NCBI GenBank assembly: GCA_910585405.1
Contig: CAJUDO010000010.1
Span: forward strand, 1 to 64,000
DNA: 64,000 nt
From: an uncultured Peptococcaceae bacterium
GTDB taxonomy: Bacteria; Bacillota; Peptococcia; Peptococcales; Peptococcaceae
Direction of reading: 5' to 3'
Part shown: positions 53,234 to 62,844 of the stretch, one piece after another
How the letters are laid out: every line of letters begins with the position of its first letter
How positions within the stretch are numbered: position 1 is the stretch's first letter
Notes under the pieces: model-generated
Database searches by the model: none
What the model saw: the letters and a program-made list of their open reading frames with translations, nothing else
Told to the model about the DNA's origin: nothing
Translations under genes and position numbers: made by a program

Positions 53234-55234
53234 ATGAAATTTGTCTATCAAGAAAAATATTCGCATCTTTTTCAGCCGTTGACGGTTGGAAAAGGGCGAA
53301 AGAAGATATTGTTTAAGAACAGAGTGTTTGCAGCGCCAATGCGAACTCCAGTGGCAGTGGATGCATTTGGTTATTTGACTGCAGAAGGGATCGAGTTCTA
53401 CGGAGGCTTTGCAAAAGGCGGATTTGGTGCCTTTTCAATTCCTCTAAAAATTCCGACAGACGATACAATTGGGCGAAGCATGGTGATTGATCACGAGCAA
53501 CATTTATCATTTAGTGATGTGCATAAGTTGCAGCGTTATGTACATGCTTACGAAACGGTGTCTATTTGCGAGTTAAATCATGGTTGTATTTATCACTGTG
53601 CAGATGGCACACAAATTACAATTGGGCCGAGCGCAATGGAACAGAATGGAAAAATGATTACGGAAATGACAGAAGTAATGATGAAGGAAGTTTGTAATAT
53701 TTTTGTTCGTTATGCCTTATATGCAGGTCGCGCTGGGTTCGACATGGTTAGTATCCATTGCGGACATGGTTGGCTTCTCAGCAATTTTCTTTCCCCTTTG
53801 ACAAATTGTCGTACGGATGCATATGGCGGCAGTGTTGAAAACCGTTGCAGATTTCCGTTAATGGTTATTCGGAGTGTAAAAGAGGCCATTGGTGACATTC
53901 CTTTGGAAATACGTTTAAACGGAACGGATGGCGATTATTATCATGATGGTATTACTCCGGAAGATTGTTTAGCGCAGGCAAAAATATTTGCACCATATGT
54001 CGATATGATTAACGTCAGCTGTGGCAGTCGTATTGATGCCATGGGAAGACCCTTTGAGCATACCACACATTTTGTAAAACCCGGTTACAATGTTTCTGCC
54101 AGCAGATTGCTGAAGCAAGCAAATTTGCCGGTAGCAATTGGTGTGGTCGGAGGAATTCACACGCCAGAACTTGCAGAAAAGATTCTGGCTGAGGGAAACG
54201 CAGATTATATTTTGATGGCGCGGCAAGCGATGGCGGATAGTGAATGGGTGAATAAGGTAAAAACAAATCGTGAAGCGGACATTCGTCCATGCCTGCGTTG
54301 TAATTTGTGCAATGACGGTGGACGTAGAGGTGCTTTTTCAACAAATTTAACTATGATGAAAAATACAACCAACAATTCACGGTGTTCTGTAAATCCGCTT
54401 CATGGACAAGGCTGCGCGTTACGGATGATTCCCGTTTCCACAGAAAAAAAGCGTGTTGCCGTGATTGGCGGCGGTCCTGCCGGAATGTAGGCAGCGATAA
54501 CGGCAGCAGAACGGGGACATGATGTTTCTTTATTTGAAAAGAAAGATAAACTAGGGGGACAATTGAATACATTCTGTCACAGTATGAGTTTCAAAAATGA
54601 AATTGAGCGTTTTTGTGCATATTTAATCGAGCAAGTGCGAAAGAATAGCGTACATGTTGTGCTTAATACGGAAGCAACAGCGGAAATGATAGAAAAAATG
54701 CAGTTTGATGCAGTTTTTGTTGCTATTGGGGCAGAACAAATAACACCACCGATAAAAGGGCTAGAGAGGAAAAATGTTGTCATGGCTTTAGATATATTTG
54801 GCAACGAAGATCTGTTAGGAAAAAGAATCGTTTTGATCGGAGGCGGAATGGTTGGATGTGAAACAGCAGTTCATCTGAATCAATGCGGACATGAGGTGAC
54901 TATCGTAGAAATGGGGCCAGACCTTGCAGGCACAGCGCAGTTGACAGAACGATTGCATACATTGCGTATTATGAAAGATAATGGGATACAAGCCTATACA
55001 AATACCTGTGCGAAAGAAGTTACAGAAAAAGGCTGTATTGTGATGTGCAATGGAGAAGAAATGTTGATTGAAGCAGATACCGTTGTAATTTGTGCAGGAA
55101 TGAAGCCATTGGCGGATGAGAGAGAAACCTATTCTGGTACTGCATTTACTGTAAGAAATATTGGTGATTGCAAAAGCGTCGGTGTTATAGCGGATGCTAT
55201 AGAAAATGGATATGCAGCGGCAATTACGATTTAG
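53234..55234 (+). pseudogene. Old-yellow-enzyme/enoate reductase type flavoprotein, in-frame amber
   Basis: The frame runs for 666 codons, interrupted only by TAG at 54488 (codon 419). Residues 1-370 are the FMN TIM-barrel of the BaiC/FadH/enoate reductase family, with H-G-H-G-W-L near 175. A 4Fe-4S cysteine cluster follows (C-L-R-C-N-L-C near 354). The FAD/NADH-binding half begins V-I-G-G-G-P-A-G-M, followed by the TAG and then A-A-I-T-A-A-E-R-G-H in the same frame. In relatives the residue after P-A-G-M is often Gln or Glu, so CAG or GAG to TAG fits. The rest, including the second G-G-G-M-V-G dinucleotide fold, is undamaged. Confidence 0.8.
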
Positions 55235-55246
55235 GAGGAGATTATT

Positions 55247-56644
55247 ATGAGTGGGAAGGCAGACAGCAAAAATATGCTTGGGCTAAAATGGGCAGCGACA
55301 ATTTGCTTGCCAATTTTATTAGCTATAGTATTACCGACATCGGAAACCTTTACGCCAACAATGCGCACCTATATGGCTTGTACGTTGTTTGGCATTCTAT
55401 TGTTTATGTTTGAGTTATTTCCCGGGGCAATTGTTGGGATTATTATATGTATGTCCTATCCAATATTTCATGTTTGTTCACTAAAACAGGCACTAGCCCC
55501 ATGGTGCGAACCAGTAGTCTTTATTTGTATTGCAATATTATTATTGATGGAGGAAGTGCAAAATACGCCGATTTTGAAAAGAATGTCTTATTGGATTATT
55601 TCAAAAACAGGCGGCAGCTATTTAGGTCTTCTCATTGGGATTGTGTTGATTGATATTGTGATCAACTTTGTGATTCCAGCAGGTTCCAATGCATATATTA
55701 TGATGGCATTTGCTCTGGCGCTGATTAAGGCATTGGATTTAGAGTATTTTAATCCGATGGCAGTTTCTATTTTATTGATTACAATTTTTGGTTTGCGTGA
55801 ATCGAATGACTGGATTTATGGTGTACAGGCAATTGGGACCTCAGTGGCATATTGTCAAGCCACAGTTCCTGACTTATCGGTAGGTTTTATTGATATCATC
55901 TTAGACAATCTAATTTTTATTCCGATTCCATTTGTAGTAGCATTTCTTTATACAAAAATCTTTAAACCAGAAACGCCTTTTAAGGGTGGAAAGGAATATT
56001 TCAAAACAGAGTTAAAAAACATGGGGCCAATGACTACGGACGAAAAAAAGGTAGCTGCTGTTCTAATTTTGATGCTGCTTTATCTATTCACAAGCAAATG
56101 GACAGGTTTTGATATGAATTTTGGATTTATTGTAGCACCATTGTTGCTGTGGCTACCGGGCATTCGTGTGGCGAAAAGTGAAAATCTTGGAAATGTAAAA
56201 ATCGCGCCTCCTATTTTGCTGGCAACAACAATGTCAATCGGAACGGTTGGCGCGGCTACTGGTGTTGGCGACTGGGTATCGGGAATGGTTACACCTTATT
56301 TAACAGGCTCTAGTCCATTTTTATTTACTGGTATGGTATGGATTATTGGGGTTATCTCAAATATTTTCTTGACCCCAGCAGCATTGCAGGCTATGTTTTG
56401 CGGGCCCCTTGCGGCAATTGCAGTCGATTTAGGCTACAGCGCAAAAGTGATTGCGTATACAATTTACCATTGTGGAAATCAGATTTTCTTCCCTTATGAA
56501 ACAAATACAATTCTGGTGTATTTCTCATTGGGTTTTATGACAATGAAACAGTTCTTTAAAGGTGCGTTATCCAAAATGGCAGTAGATTTATTATTTGTGC
56601 TTTGTTTGGCAGTTCCATATTGGATGTTTATCGGGCTATTTTGA
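55247..56644 (+). CDS. SLC13/DASS-like anion carrier 3
   Basis: The product has 465 residues and starts after TAGGAGGAG, 12 bases past the interrupted reductase gene, so the two form an operon. About 11-12 membrane segments, a P-A-G-S-N-A-Y loop near 144 and T-P-A-A-L-Q-A near 380 are visible. The tail V-P-Y-W-M-F-I-G-L-F matches carriers 1 and 2. It likely imports the unsaturated or aromatic acid reduced by the flavoprotein. Confidence 0.8.
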   Translation: MSGKADSKNMLGLKWAATICLPILLAIVLPTSETFTPTMRTYMACTLFGILLFMFELFPGAIVGIIICMSYPIFHVCSLKQALAPWCEPVVFICIAILLLMEEVQNTPILKRMSYWIISKTGGSYLGLLIGIVLIDIVINFVIPAGSNAYIMMAFALALIKALDLEYFNPMAVSILLITIFGLRESNDWIYGVQAIGTSVAYCQATVPDLSVGFIDIILDNLIFIPIPFVVAFLYTKIFKPETPFKGGKEYFKTELKNMGPMTTDEKKVAAVLILMLLYLFTSKWTGFDMNFGFIVAPLLLWLPGIRVAKSENLGNVKIAPPILLATTMSIGTVGAATGVGDWVSGMVTPYLTGSSPFLFTGMVWIIGVISNIFLTPAALQAMFCGPLAAIAVDLGYSAKVIAYTIYHCGNQIFFPYETNTILVYFSLGFMTMKQFFKGALSKMAVDLLFVLCLAVPYWMFIGLF

Positions 56645-56680
56645 GTTTATAAGATAATTGTAGAAAGATTCTTACTTTGG

Positions 56681-56720
56681 CTCTGGCTGCAGAATAATTT
56701 TTTGCAGCCAGAGTACTTTT
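56681..56720 (+). terminator. Terminator after carrier 3
   Basis: A perfect 11-bp inverted repeat (56681-56691 with 56703-56713) is followed by TACTTTT. Confidence 0.75.
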
Positions 56721-56899
56721 GAGAAAATTCACTTCCGAAAAAATAGAAATTTGGTATAATGAGAGAAGATATAAAAGAAATATGGATCTAAGCAGCAGTA
56801 GAACGCGATTATCTCAGAGAGAAACAAAGCTTTACTGTAAAGGGGAGTTCGCTACTCTATTATGATAAATTTTATGTAGAAGGAATCAGTGATGATTAA
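56721..56899. promoter_or_regulatory. Promoter region of the MFS gene
   Basis: TATAAT lies at 56755-56760 with no good -35. A frame of about 35 codons without a start (ending Y-Y-D-K-F-Y-V-E-G-I-S-D-D) runs up to the MFS start and may be a gene remnant. Confidence 0.4.
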
Positions 56900-58132
56900 A
56901 TGAAAAGGCAAGCAACAACAGGGGACGTATGGAAAACACCAACAAAAATATGGAATGTTATGTTTATTAGTATTTTTATTTCTAATATTGGACTTAATAT
57001 GGGACAGCAAATGAGCAATTCCTTGCTCGGTGTTTATGCGAAATCATTAAATGCGCCTGCTGTTCAAATCGGGCAACTAATGAGTGCCTTTGCGGTTACT
57101 GCACTGATATTTCATTTTATTTCCGGACCAGCAATGAATACATATAATCGTAAAAAGCTTTTAATTATCTCGATGGGCTTTATGGCGATTGCATTCTTAG
57201 GATTTGGATTTTCACCTGATATTGCTCAAAAATTTGGCATGGATCCTGTACAGGTAATGATCCTATTTCGTTTAATTCAAGGGGTAGGGAATGCCTTTGG
57301 AAATGGATGCAGCCTGACGATTGTGACAGATATGCTGCCCAGAAAACAATTTACGACGGGTATGAGCTATTATGCTTGTGCGCAGGCTATTAGTCAAGCA
57401 ATTGGACCGACAGTCGGAGTTTTTCTGCGAGATTTAATGGGGTATCATAATACATATATTGTGTTCTTTTTCGTGATGCTTGGTGCGATGGTTCTGACCA
57501 TGAGGGTTCGTACAATGCCTCAAAAAACCATACCTTTTTCTTTGAAGCTGGATAATATAATTGCGAAAGAAGCAGTTGCTCTTGGCTGTATCACATTATT
57601 TATGGTAATCGGCTATGCGGCGATTAATTCATTTTTGTTGGTTTATGCGGAAGAAAAGCACATTGCCGGCGGTACATTGTTTTTTACGGTATATGCAGCA
57701 ACCTTATTATTGTCAAGACCGATAGTAGGGCGTCTTACAGACAAATATGGTTTTGTCCAGGTGGCAATTCCGTTTTTATTGATGACAGTAATTTCGCTTC
57801 TTTTGATTGGGTATAGTCAGAAGCTTTGGATGCTGTTGTTGGCAGCGGCTGCCAATGCTTTTGGCTTTGGAGCAGTGCAGCCTATGCTGCAATCTCTGTG
57901 CATGAAAGCCGTACCTCAGGAACGCAGAGGTTCCGCTTCTGCTACGAATTATATTTTTATGGATATTGGAACGATTCTGGGCTCAAATATCTGCGGCTTT
58001 GTTGCTGAAATTTATGGATATACAGAAATCATGTGGAATGTTATGGCCACGTCAGTTTTGCTGGGTGGTGTAGTAATTTTTTTAGTGCGCGATAAAATTG
58101 TAAAGATTGAACGGCAGTTTATAGAATCGTAG
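56900..58132 (+). CDS. MFS transporter, 12-helix type
   Basis: The 410-residue product has 12 hydrophobic segments in two halves. R-L-I-Q-G-V-G-N-A near 133 and G-R-L-T-D-K-Y-G near 277 are MFS loop motifs. It resembles drug or metabolite exporters of the YwfA/AraJ kind. The start directly follows a stop (TAAATG); no strong ribosome binding site is seen. Cargo unknown. Confidence 0.85.
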   Translation: MKRQATTGDVWKTPTKIWNVMFISIFISNIGLNMGQQMSNSLLGVYAKSLNAPAVQIGQLMSAFAVTALIFHFISGPAMNTYNRKKLLIISMGFMAIAFLGFGFSPDIAQKFGMDPVQVMILFRLIQGVGNAFGNGCSLTIVTDMLPRKQFTTGMSYYACAQAISQAIGPTVGVFLRDLMGYHNTYIVFFFVMLGAMVLTMRVRTMPQKTIPFSLKLDNIIAKEAVALGCITLFMVIGYAAINSFLLVYAEEKHIAGGTLFFTVYAATLLLSRPIVGRLTDKYGFVQVAIPFLLMTVISLLLIGYSQKLWMLLLAAAANAFGFGAVQPMLQSLCMKAVPQERRGSASATNYIFMDIGTILGSNICGFVAEIYGYTEIMWNVMATSVLLGGVVIFLVRDKIVKIERQFIES

Positions 58133-58145
58133 TAAAATAATTCAT

Positions 58146-58183
58146 TTATTGCGGGGCAGGTTATTGTCGGGGCAATAATTTTG
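58146..58183 (+). terminator. Possible terminator after the MFS gene
   Basis: TTATTGC (58146-58152) pairs with GCAATAA (58172-58178), followed by TTTT; the loop is long and G-rich. Confidence 0.5.
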
Positions 58184-58196
58184 TAGAATTATTTGT

Positions 58197-58689
58197 AAAT
58201 GTGAGCTGACACAGTTCTTGCGTTATATTCATAATATTGATGAAGGGGACTTTTATGGTCATCAAGGAATGTGTTGCTGTATGGGCTTATTTGCGCTGCA
58301 TTGACTTGGAGCAGCGATTTCTAAGCAAATTGGGTTGTGATTTTGTGTGCGACAGCTTGTGGGCCTATCACCCAAACTATACAGTGCTGATAGAAAATAT
58401 TTGTGCAATTGTGCTTCCCGGTTTATTAGGTCATGTGTTGTTAGAGAGGCCATTATACCAGCGTTGCTTTACAGAGCAGGACTATGGGGTATTGATAGAC
58501 CGCTACGGTGCTATGGAACAGTCGCAGTTGATTGAAGTGGTGCGTGCTGCGATCAGCCGTTTGACAAGATGGGATAGGGATGTGGAGCAATATCTTTTAC
58601 AGGGGGCTGAGGATGTTGCTGTGCGGTTGTCTGTAGCTATGGCGACCAATACCTTACGGACGTTTTGTTTGCCCTGCTGTGAAAAATAA
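58197..58689 (+). pseudogene. YitT C-terminal remnant fused to an unknown fragment
   Basis: From 58197 one frame encodes K-C-E-L-T-Q-F-L-R-Y-I-H-N-I-D-E-G-D-F, aligning with K-Y-E-V-T-Q-L-L-R-Y-I-H-S-I-D-E-S-A-F of the YitT protein at 46501. After a one-base frameshift at 58254 it continues M-V-I-K-E-C (YitT V-V-I-K-E-H) and then leaves YitT homology. The remaining 140 residues (58273-58689) are helical, ending in a Cys-rich tail; they may be the C-terminus of a DUF6179-like protein, with low certainty. No promoter or ribosome binding site supports expression. Confidence 0.55.
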
Positions 58690-59449
58690 AATTTTTGCAG
58701 GAACAGAAAAATCAGGATAATCATGAGCTTCTGCAAAGTCAGCGGGAATTTTTTGAGAATAGTATAGTTTTATTCAAATCGTGAGAATCCTCTGCGAAGG
58801 GCAGTTCTCTCTTTTTCCTACAGTAAATTTACACTACCACTGAAAAAATTTCCCTTGACGAATCCTACATTTCATAGTATTATCAAATCACAATAAGCGC
58901 ATGAAAAGAATGTTGTTTTTCATGCAAATATTTCTTTGACCGCCTTGCAAGAATTTTTTGTAAGGCTAAGGCCATACGGACAGCCGGGTCAAATGCCGAG
59001 CGGCAACTTTGCCATTATTGATTGCGTTAAGAGCGCAAGTTTTATAAGTTGGTTCCTTTACAACCATTTTGTTTTTTACATCAACTTGTGAACTGGTCAA
59101 TAAGAGTAGTAAAAGTATAATATTTGCTATATAGACTCTATGAAGCCAAACTACATTGCTTTTCATTCGTTTCATCGATGTGTCGTGCTGTGGAGCCCCA
59201 GATTTTCCCTGCAAAATTTTGTCTGTTTTAAAAAATAGCACCGCGGGTTTGCCAAATCATTTTGTTTTTGGCAACTATAGAGGGATTTTTTAGGGAGATG
59301 GGTTGTTGCTGTGCGGACGATGGAGACAAAATAGAATGAAGGGATATTTTACGCAAGTGATGGAGAGAATCCGTTGCTTGCTTTTTTGATGAAAAAATGC
59401 AGGAGTGTGAAGGAAACCAAAAATCTGTGTAGGAGAATGGGAGGAGAAC
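58690..59449. promoter_or_regulatory. Promoter and long leader of the potABC operon
   Basis: TTGACG (58855-58860), 17 bases, TATTAT (58878-58883) is a good promoter. It leaves a leader of about 560 bases. Hairpins lie at about 58900-58923 (GCATGAAAA with TTTTCATGC), 58943-58967 and 59249-59273. A GC-rich, possibly folded stretch spans about 58965-59030. I cannot match it to a known riboswitch. A minus-strand frame at 58966-59241 has one hydrophobic segment but no ribosome binding site. Another hairpin near 58775-58810 ends upstream transcription. Confidence 0.5.
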
Positions 59450-61024
59450 ATGAAAAAACTGATTCAGTTTAAGAATATTGTAAAAGAATTTGACGGACAG
59501 CTTGTCTTAAAAGGGATTAATCTGGATATTTACGAAAACGAGTTTGTCACCTTGCTAGGGCCCAGTGGCTGCGGCAAAACGACATTGCTGCGCATTTTGG
59601 GGGGATTTTTGTCGCCGGATGAAGGACAGGTGCTGTTTGACGGAACGGATATCTGCGATTTGCCGCCGTATAAACGGGAAATCAATACGGTATTTCAAAA
59701 ATATGCGCTGTTTCCCAATATGAATGTGTATGACAACGTGGCTTTTGGGCTAAAAATAAAAAAGGAGCCTAAGGACGTCATAGAGCAAAAGGTTAAACGT
59801 ATGCTGAAGCTGGTGGGCCTGGAGGATTATGGACAGCGCCGTGTCAATGAAATGTCCGGAGGACAGCAGCAGCGTGTAGCTATTGCCCGCGCGTTGGTAA
59901 ATGAGCCGGCGGTGCTTTTGCTGGATGAACCTTTGGGTGCCTTGGACTTGAAGCTGCGCAAGGAAATGCAGCATGAACTGAAAAAGATTCAGCAGGAGGT
60001 AGGGATTACCTTTGTGTTTGTCACTCATGATCAGGAGGAAGCGCTGACGATGAGCGATAAAATTGTGGTGTTGAAGGATGGGGAAATCCAACAGATTGGA
60101 ACGCCTACCGACATTTATAATGAGCCGGCCAATGAGTTTGTAGCCCGTTTTATCGGAGAGAGCAATATCATTGACGGTGTGATGGTGCAGGACAAAGAAG
60201 TTGTCTTTGAGGATAAGCATTTTGCCTGTATGGACGCAGGCTTTGCGCCAAATGAAAAGGTAGATGTAGTGATACGCCCTGAAGATTTGGATATCGTGCC
60301 TAAAGAACAGGGAAAACTGAAAGGCGTGGTGAAATCGGTGCTTTTCAAGGGTGTGCATTATGAAACAATTGTGGAAACCCGTTCCGGCACCAGTATTACT
60401 GTGACTATGCATGTATCCGAGGGCAAGCCGGTAGTAAATACGGAAGCCGGTGAAAAAATGAGCGCCAATGATTTTTATTTGGATATAGAAGATATCGCCG
60501 AGTTGAACGAGGCAGGGATTATTGCTCGTGCTGATGCCCAAGCCTGGGATGCTACGACAGAAGACTGGATTTCCATTCATAAAGTGGAATATGAAATCAG
60601 ACCGGAGATTGGCACCTATCCTGTAACATTCTCTACCAAAGCAGGAACGATGGTGTCTGCCCAGATGTTTGTGCGGGAAGCCAACCGTATTGCCAGTAAG
60701 GAATACGAGGAAGAGATTTATGCAGTAAACTTCTTCAAAAAAGTAGATGAAATCAAAGAAAGTATGGCGTTGGAGACAGATTTGCGCACCTGGGCCAATG
60801 CTTCGGCATGGAGCCTGGAGGATGATTCGGCGGTAGAAATTACCGAGGTAGACTATGATTTTGACGCGGAAACCATCGAACCCGGTGACTATAAGGTTAC
60901 CTTTAAGACAGAAGGTTATGAGTATATGGTGGATACTACCGACAAGCATGAGGTGGGAGAAGTGGTAGGTCTGCTTTTTGGCCCTGAGGATTTGCACATT
61001 ATGTCTAAGAAAGGGAGTTACTAA
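59450..61024 (+). CDS. potA: Spermidine/putrescine ABC transporter ATPase with inserted Ig-like repeats
   Basis: The 524-residue product is about 150 longer than usual PotA. Residues 1-240 are a full ABC ATPase: G-P-S-G-C-G-K-T near 38, Q-loop, M-S-G-G-Q-Q-Q near 136 and L-L-L-D-E-P near 159. The TOBE domain begins V-V-I-R-P-E-D-L near 274 and its last strand (V-G-L-L-F-G-P-E-D-L-H-I-M) is near 504-516. Between them, about 340-495, lie two repeats with the G-x-Y-x-V-T-F-x-T pattern of bacterial Ig-like domains, odd for a cytoplasmic ATPase. The gene is followed 2 bases later by potB. Confidence 0.88.
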   Translation: MKKLIQFKNIVKEFDGQLVLKGINLDIYENEFVTLLGPSGCGKTTLLRILGGFLSPDEGQVLFDGTDICDLPPYKREINTVFQKYALFPNMNVYDNVAFGLKIKKEPKDVIEQKVKRMLKLVGLEDYGQRRVNEMSGGQQQRVAIARALVNEPAVLLLDEPLGALDLKLRKEMQHELKKIQQEVGITFVFVTHDQEEALTMSDKIVVLKDGEIQQIGTPTDIYNEPANEFVARFIGESNIIDGVMVQDKEVVFEDKHFACMDAGFAPNEKVDVVIRPEDLDIVPKEQGKLKGVVKSVLFKGVHYETIVETRSGTSITVTMHVSEGKPVVNTEAGEKMSANDFYLDIEDIAELNEAGIIARADAQAWDATTEDWISIHKVEYEIRPEIGTYPVTFSTKAGTMVSAQMFVREANRIASKEYEEEIYAVNFFKKVDEIKESMALETDLRTWANASAWSLEDDSAVEITEVDYDFDAETIEPGDYKVTFKTEGYEYMVDTTDKHEVGEVVGLLFGPEDLHIMSKKGSY

Positions 61025-61026
61025 GC

Positions 61027-61863
61027 ATGAAACAATTCCGCAATATGGCGCTCCCCTATATTGTGTGGAGCGCGGTCATGATTATTTTGCCCATGCTGCT
61101 GATTGTGATGTATGCTTTCACACAAAAGGGCAATGATGTGTTGACCTTTCGAATCACGCTGCAAAATTTTGTTCGCTTCTTCAGTGATCCTATTTTTCTG
61201 GAAGTATTGAAGCGTTCCCTGTGGGTAGCGGTGCTGACTACGGTGCTGTGTTTGGTTTTGGGCTATCCGGTGGCGTACATTATTGCACAGGCCGACGGAC
61301 GCAAAAAGATGCTGTTGGTACTCTTGATTACCATTCCTATGTGGATTAATATGCTGGTGCGCACTTATGCCTGGGTGGGAATTTTGCAGGACAAAGGGCT
61401 GATCAATACCATTCTGGGCTGGTTTGGTCTGGGACCGGTCAGCTTGATTTATACAGATTTTGCAGTTATTTTGGGGATGGTTTACAACTTTATTCCCTTT
61501 ATGATTTTACAGATTTACACGTCGCTGACAAAGATGGATAAAAGCTATTTGGAGGCGGCAAGCGATTTGGGTGCCAACAAGGTGCAGTCTTTTCTCCGAA
61601 TTACCTTGCCATTGTCCTTACCCGGTGTATTAAGCGGAATCACTTTGGTATTTTTGCCGGCGGTGTCCAGCTTCTTTATTCCTAAAATGCTGGGCGGCGG
61701 CCAGTATGTACTCATCGGAAACGTGATTGAGTCCCAATTCTTGACTTCTGGCAACTGGAATTTCGGGAGCGCTATCTCCCTGATTATGGCAGTGATCATT
61801 ATGATTTCGCTGTATGTAACCAAAAAAGTAGATAAAAACGGACAGAGTGAAGGAGGAAAATAA
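61027..61863 (+). CDS. potB: Spermidine/putrescine ABC permease B
   Basis: The 278-residue product has six membrane helices. The cytoplasmic EAA loop, E-A-A-S-D-L-G-A-N-K-V-Q-S-F-L-R-I-T-L-P, lies near 177-196. This is the PotB/PotH type. It is followed by potC after 3 bases. Confidence 0.9.
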   Translation: MKQFRNMALPYIVWSAVMIILPMLLIVMYAFTQKGNDVLTFRITLQNFVRFFSDPIFLEVLKRSLWVAVLTTVLCLVLGYPVAYIIAQADGRKKMLLVLLITIPMWINMLVRTYAWVGILQDKGLINTILGWFGLGPVSLIYTDFAVILGMVYNFIPFMILQIYTSLTKMDKSYLEAASDLGANKVQSFLRITLPLSLPGVLSGITLVFLPAVSSFFIPKMLGGGQYVLIGNVIESQFLTSGNWNFGSAISLIMAVIIMISLYVTKKVDKNGQSEGGK

Positions 61864-61866
61864 CAG

Positions 61867-62694
61867 ATGAAGCCGTCAAAAAAATTCCTGCCAAAACTGT
61901 ATATGGCGCTGATTCTTGTATTTTTCTATCTGCCCATCGCCTATACAGTGATCTTTTCTTTCAATTCGGGGCGGTCGTTGACCCGCTTCGATGGATTTTC
62001 TCTGCGTTGGTATGAGAAAATGTTTAGTGACGCTAATATGATGAACGCCATTTTTTATACCATTGTGATTGCCCTTCTTGCCACAGCAATTTCTACAGTG
62101 GTGGGCACGATCGCGGCCATTGGTCTTTCCAACAGCAAAAAACTGGTGCGGGGTGCGATGGAGCAGGTAAACAACCTGCCACTGACTAATCCAGATATCG
62201 TCACAGCGATTGGTCTGCTGATGTTTTTCAGTGCCTTAGGCGTGCGCAAGGGCTTTTTGACAATGCTGTTGGCGCATATTATGTTTTGCATTCCCTATGT
62301 CATGTTGAGTGTGATGCCCAAACTGCGCTCTCTGGACCCAAATTTGGCTGATGCGGCGCTGGATTTGGGCGCCACGCCATGGCAGGCTTTAATCAAGGTA
62401 ATTGTACCGCAGATTATGCCCGGGATTGTTTCCGGAGCATTAGTGGCGTTTACAATGTCCTTTGATGATTTTGTAATTTCTTATTTTGTGACTGGCAATG
62501 GCGTGAATAACATTTCTATCTTGGTGTATACCATGAGCAAACGGGTAAATCCGTCTATCAATGCCTTGTCCACTTTGATTGTTGTTTTGATCACATTCGT
62601 ACTGATACTGATTAATGTGGTGCCCATCATCAAGGAGCGGCGGGAAAAACGGCGGGCAGCTGCTGCCATGCTGGAAGAGAACGGAAGTAAATAA
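61867..62694 (+). CDS. potC: Spermidine/putrescine ABC permease C
   Basis: The 275-residue product has six membrane helices and the EAA loop as D-A-A-L-D-L-G-A-T-P-W-Q-A near 159-171. Its first helix and the N-S-G-R-S-L-T-R-F-D-G-F motif match PotC. No potD gene for the binding protein follows: a terminator comes 11 bases later. The binding protein must be encoded elsewhere. Confidence 0.9.
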   Translation: MKPSKKFLPKLYMALILVFFYLPIAYTVIFSFNSGRSLTRFDGFSLRWYEKMFSDANMMNAIFYTIVIALLATAISTVVGTIAAIGLSNSKKLVRGAMEQVNNLPLTNPDIVTAIGLLMFFSALGVRKGFLTMLLAHIMFCIPYVMLSVMPKLRSLDPNLADAALDLGATPWQALIKVIVPQIMPGIVSGALVAFTMSFDDFVISYFVTGNGVNNISILVYTMSKRVNPSINALSTLIVVLITFVLILINVVPIIKERREKRRAAAAMLEENGSK

Positions 62695-62705
62695 ATAGCT
62701 GTCAG

Positions 62706-62740
62706 AAAATGCGATTCCATTGAGGGGTCGCATTTTTTGT
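62706..62740 (+). terminator. Terminator of potABC
   Basis: A 9-bp stem (62706-62714 with 62729-62737) with T-rich 3' arm and tail. Confidence 0.8.
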
Positions 62741-62775
62741 GATGAAGAACAGAAAACGATGCGAATTTAAGGAAG

Positions 62776-62820
62776 CTGTAAGGCTGCTGTCAGCTCTCTG
62801 TAAGTTACTTTCGCTATACT
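62776..62820 (+). promoter_or_regulatory. Promoter with direct repeats before the BcrA-like gene
   Basis: CTGTAAG occurs at 62776-62782 and 62798-62804, 22 bases apart (two helical turns), upstream of TATACT (62815-62820) with no good -35. This suggests an activator of the OmpR type. Confidence 0.4.
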
Positions 62821-62844
62821 GAAAGAAAAAGGAGCGTGATTGCC

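Noticed and set aside
58965..59030. A known riboswitch in the potABC leader
   Set aside because: Compared from memory with SAM, c-di-GMP, cobalamin, THF and Moco motifs; the conserved cores do not match.
58966..59241. A minus-strand ORF of 91 residues with a hydrophobic segment in the potABC leader
   Set aside because: No ribosome binding site, and it lies opposite a well-placed promoter and leader.
59750..60997. A 415-residue open frame opposite potA
   Set aside because: It is complementary to the potA coding sequence and shows no domain of its own.
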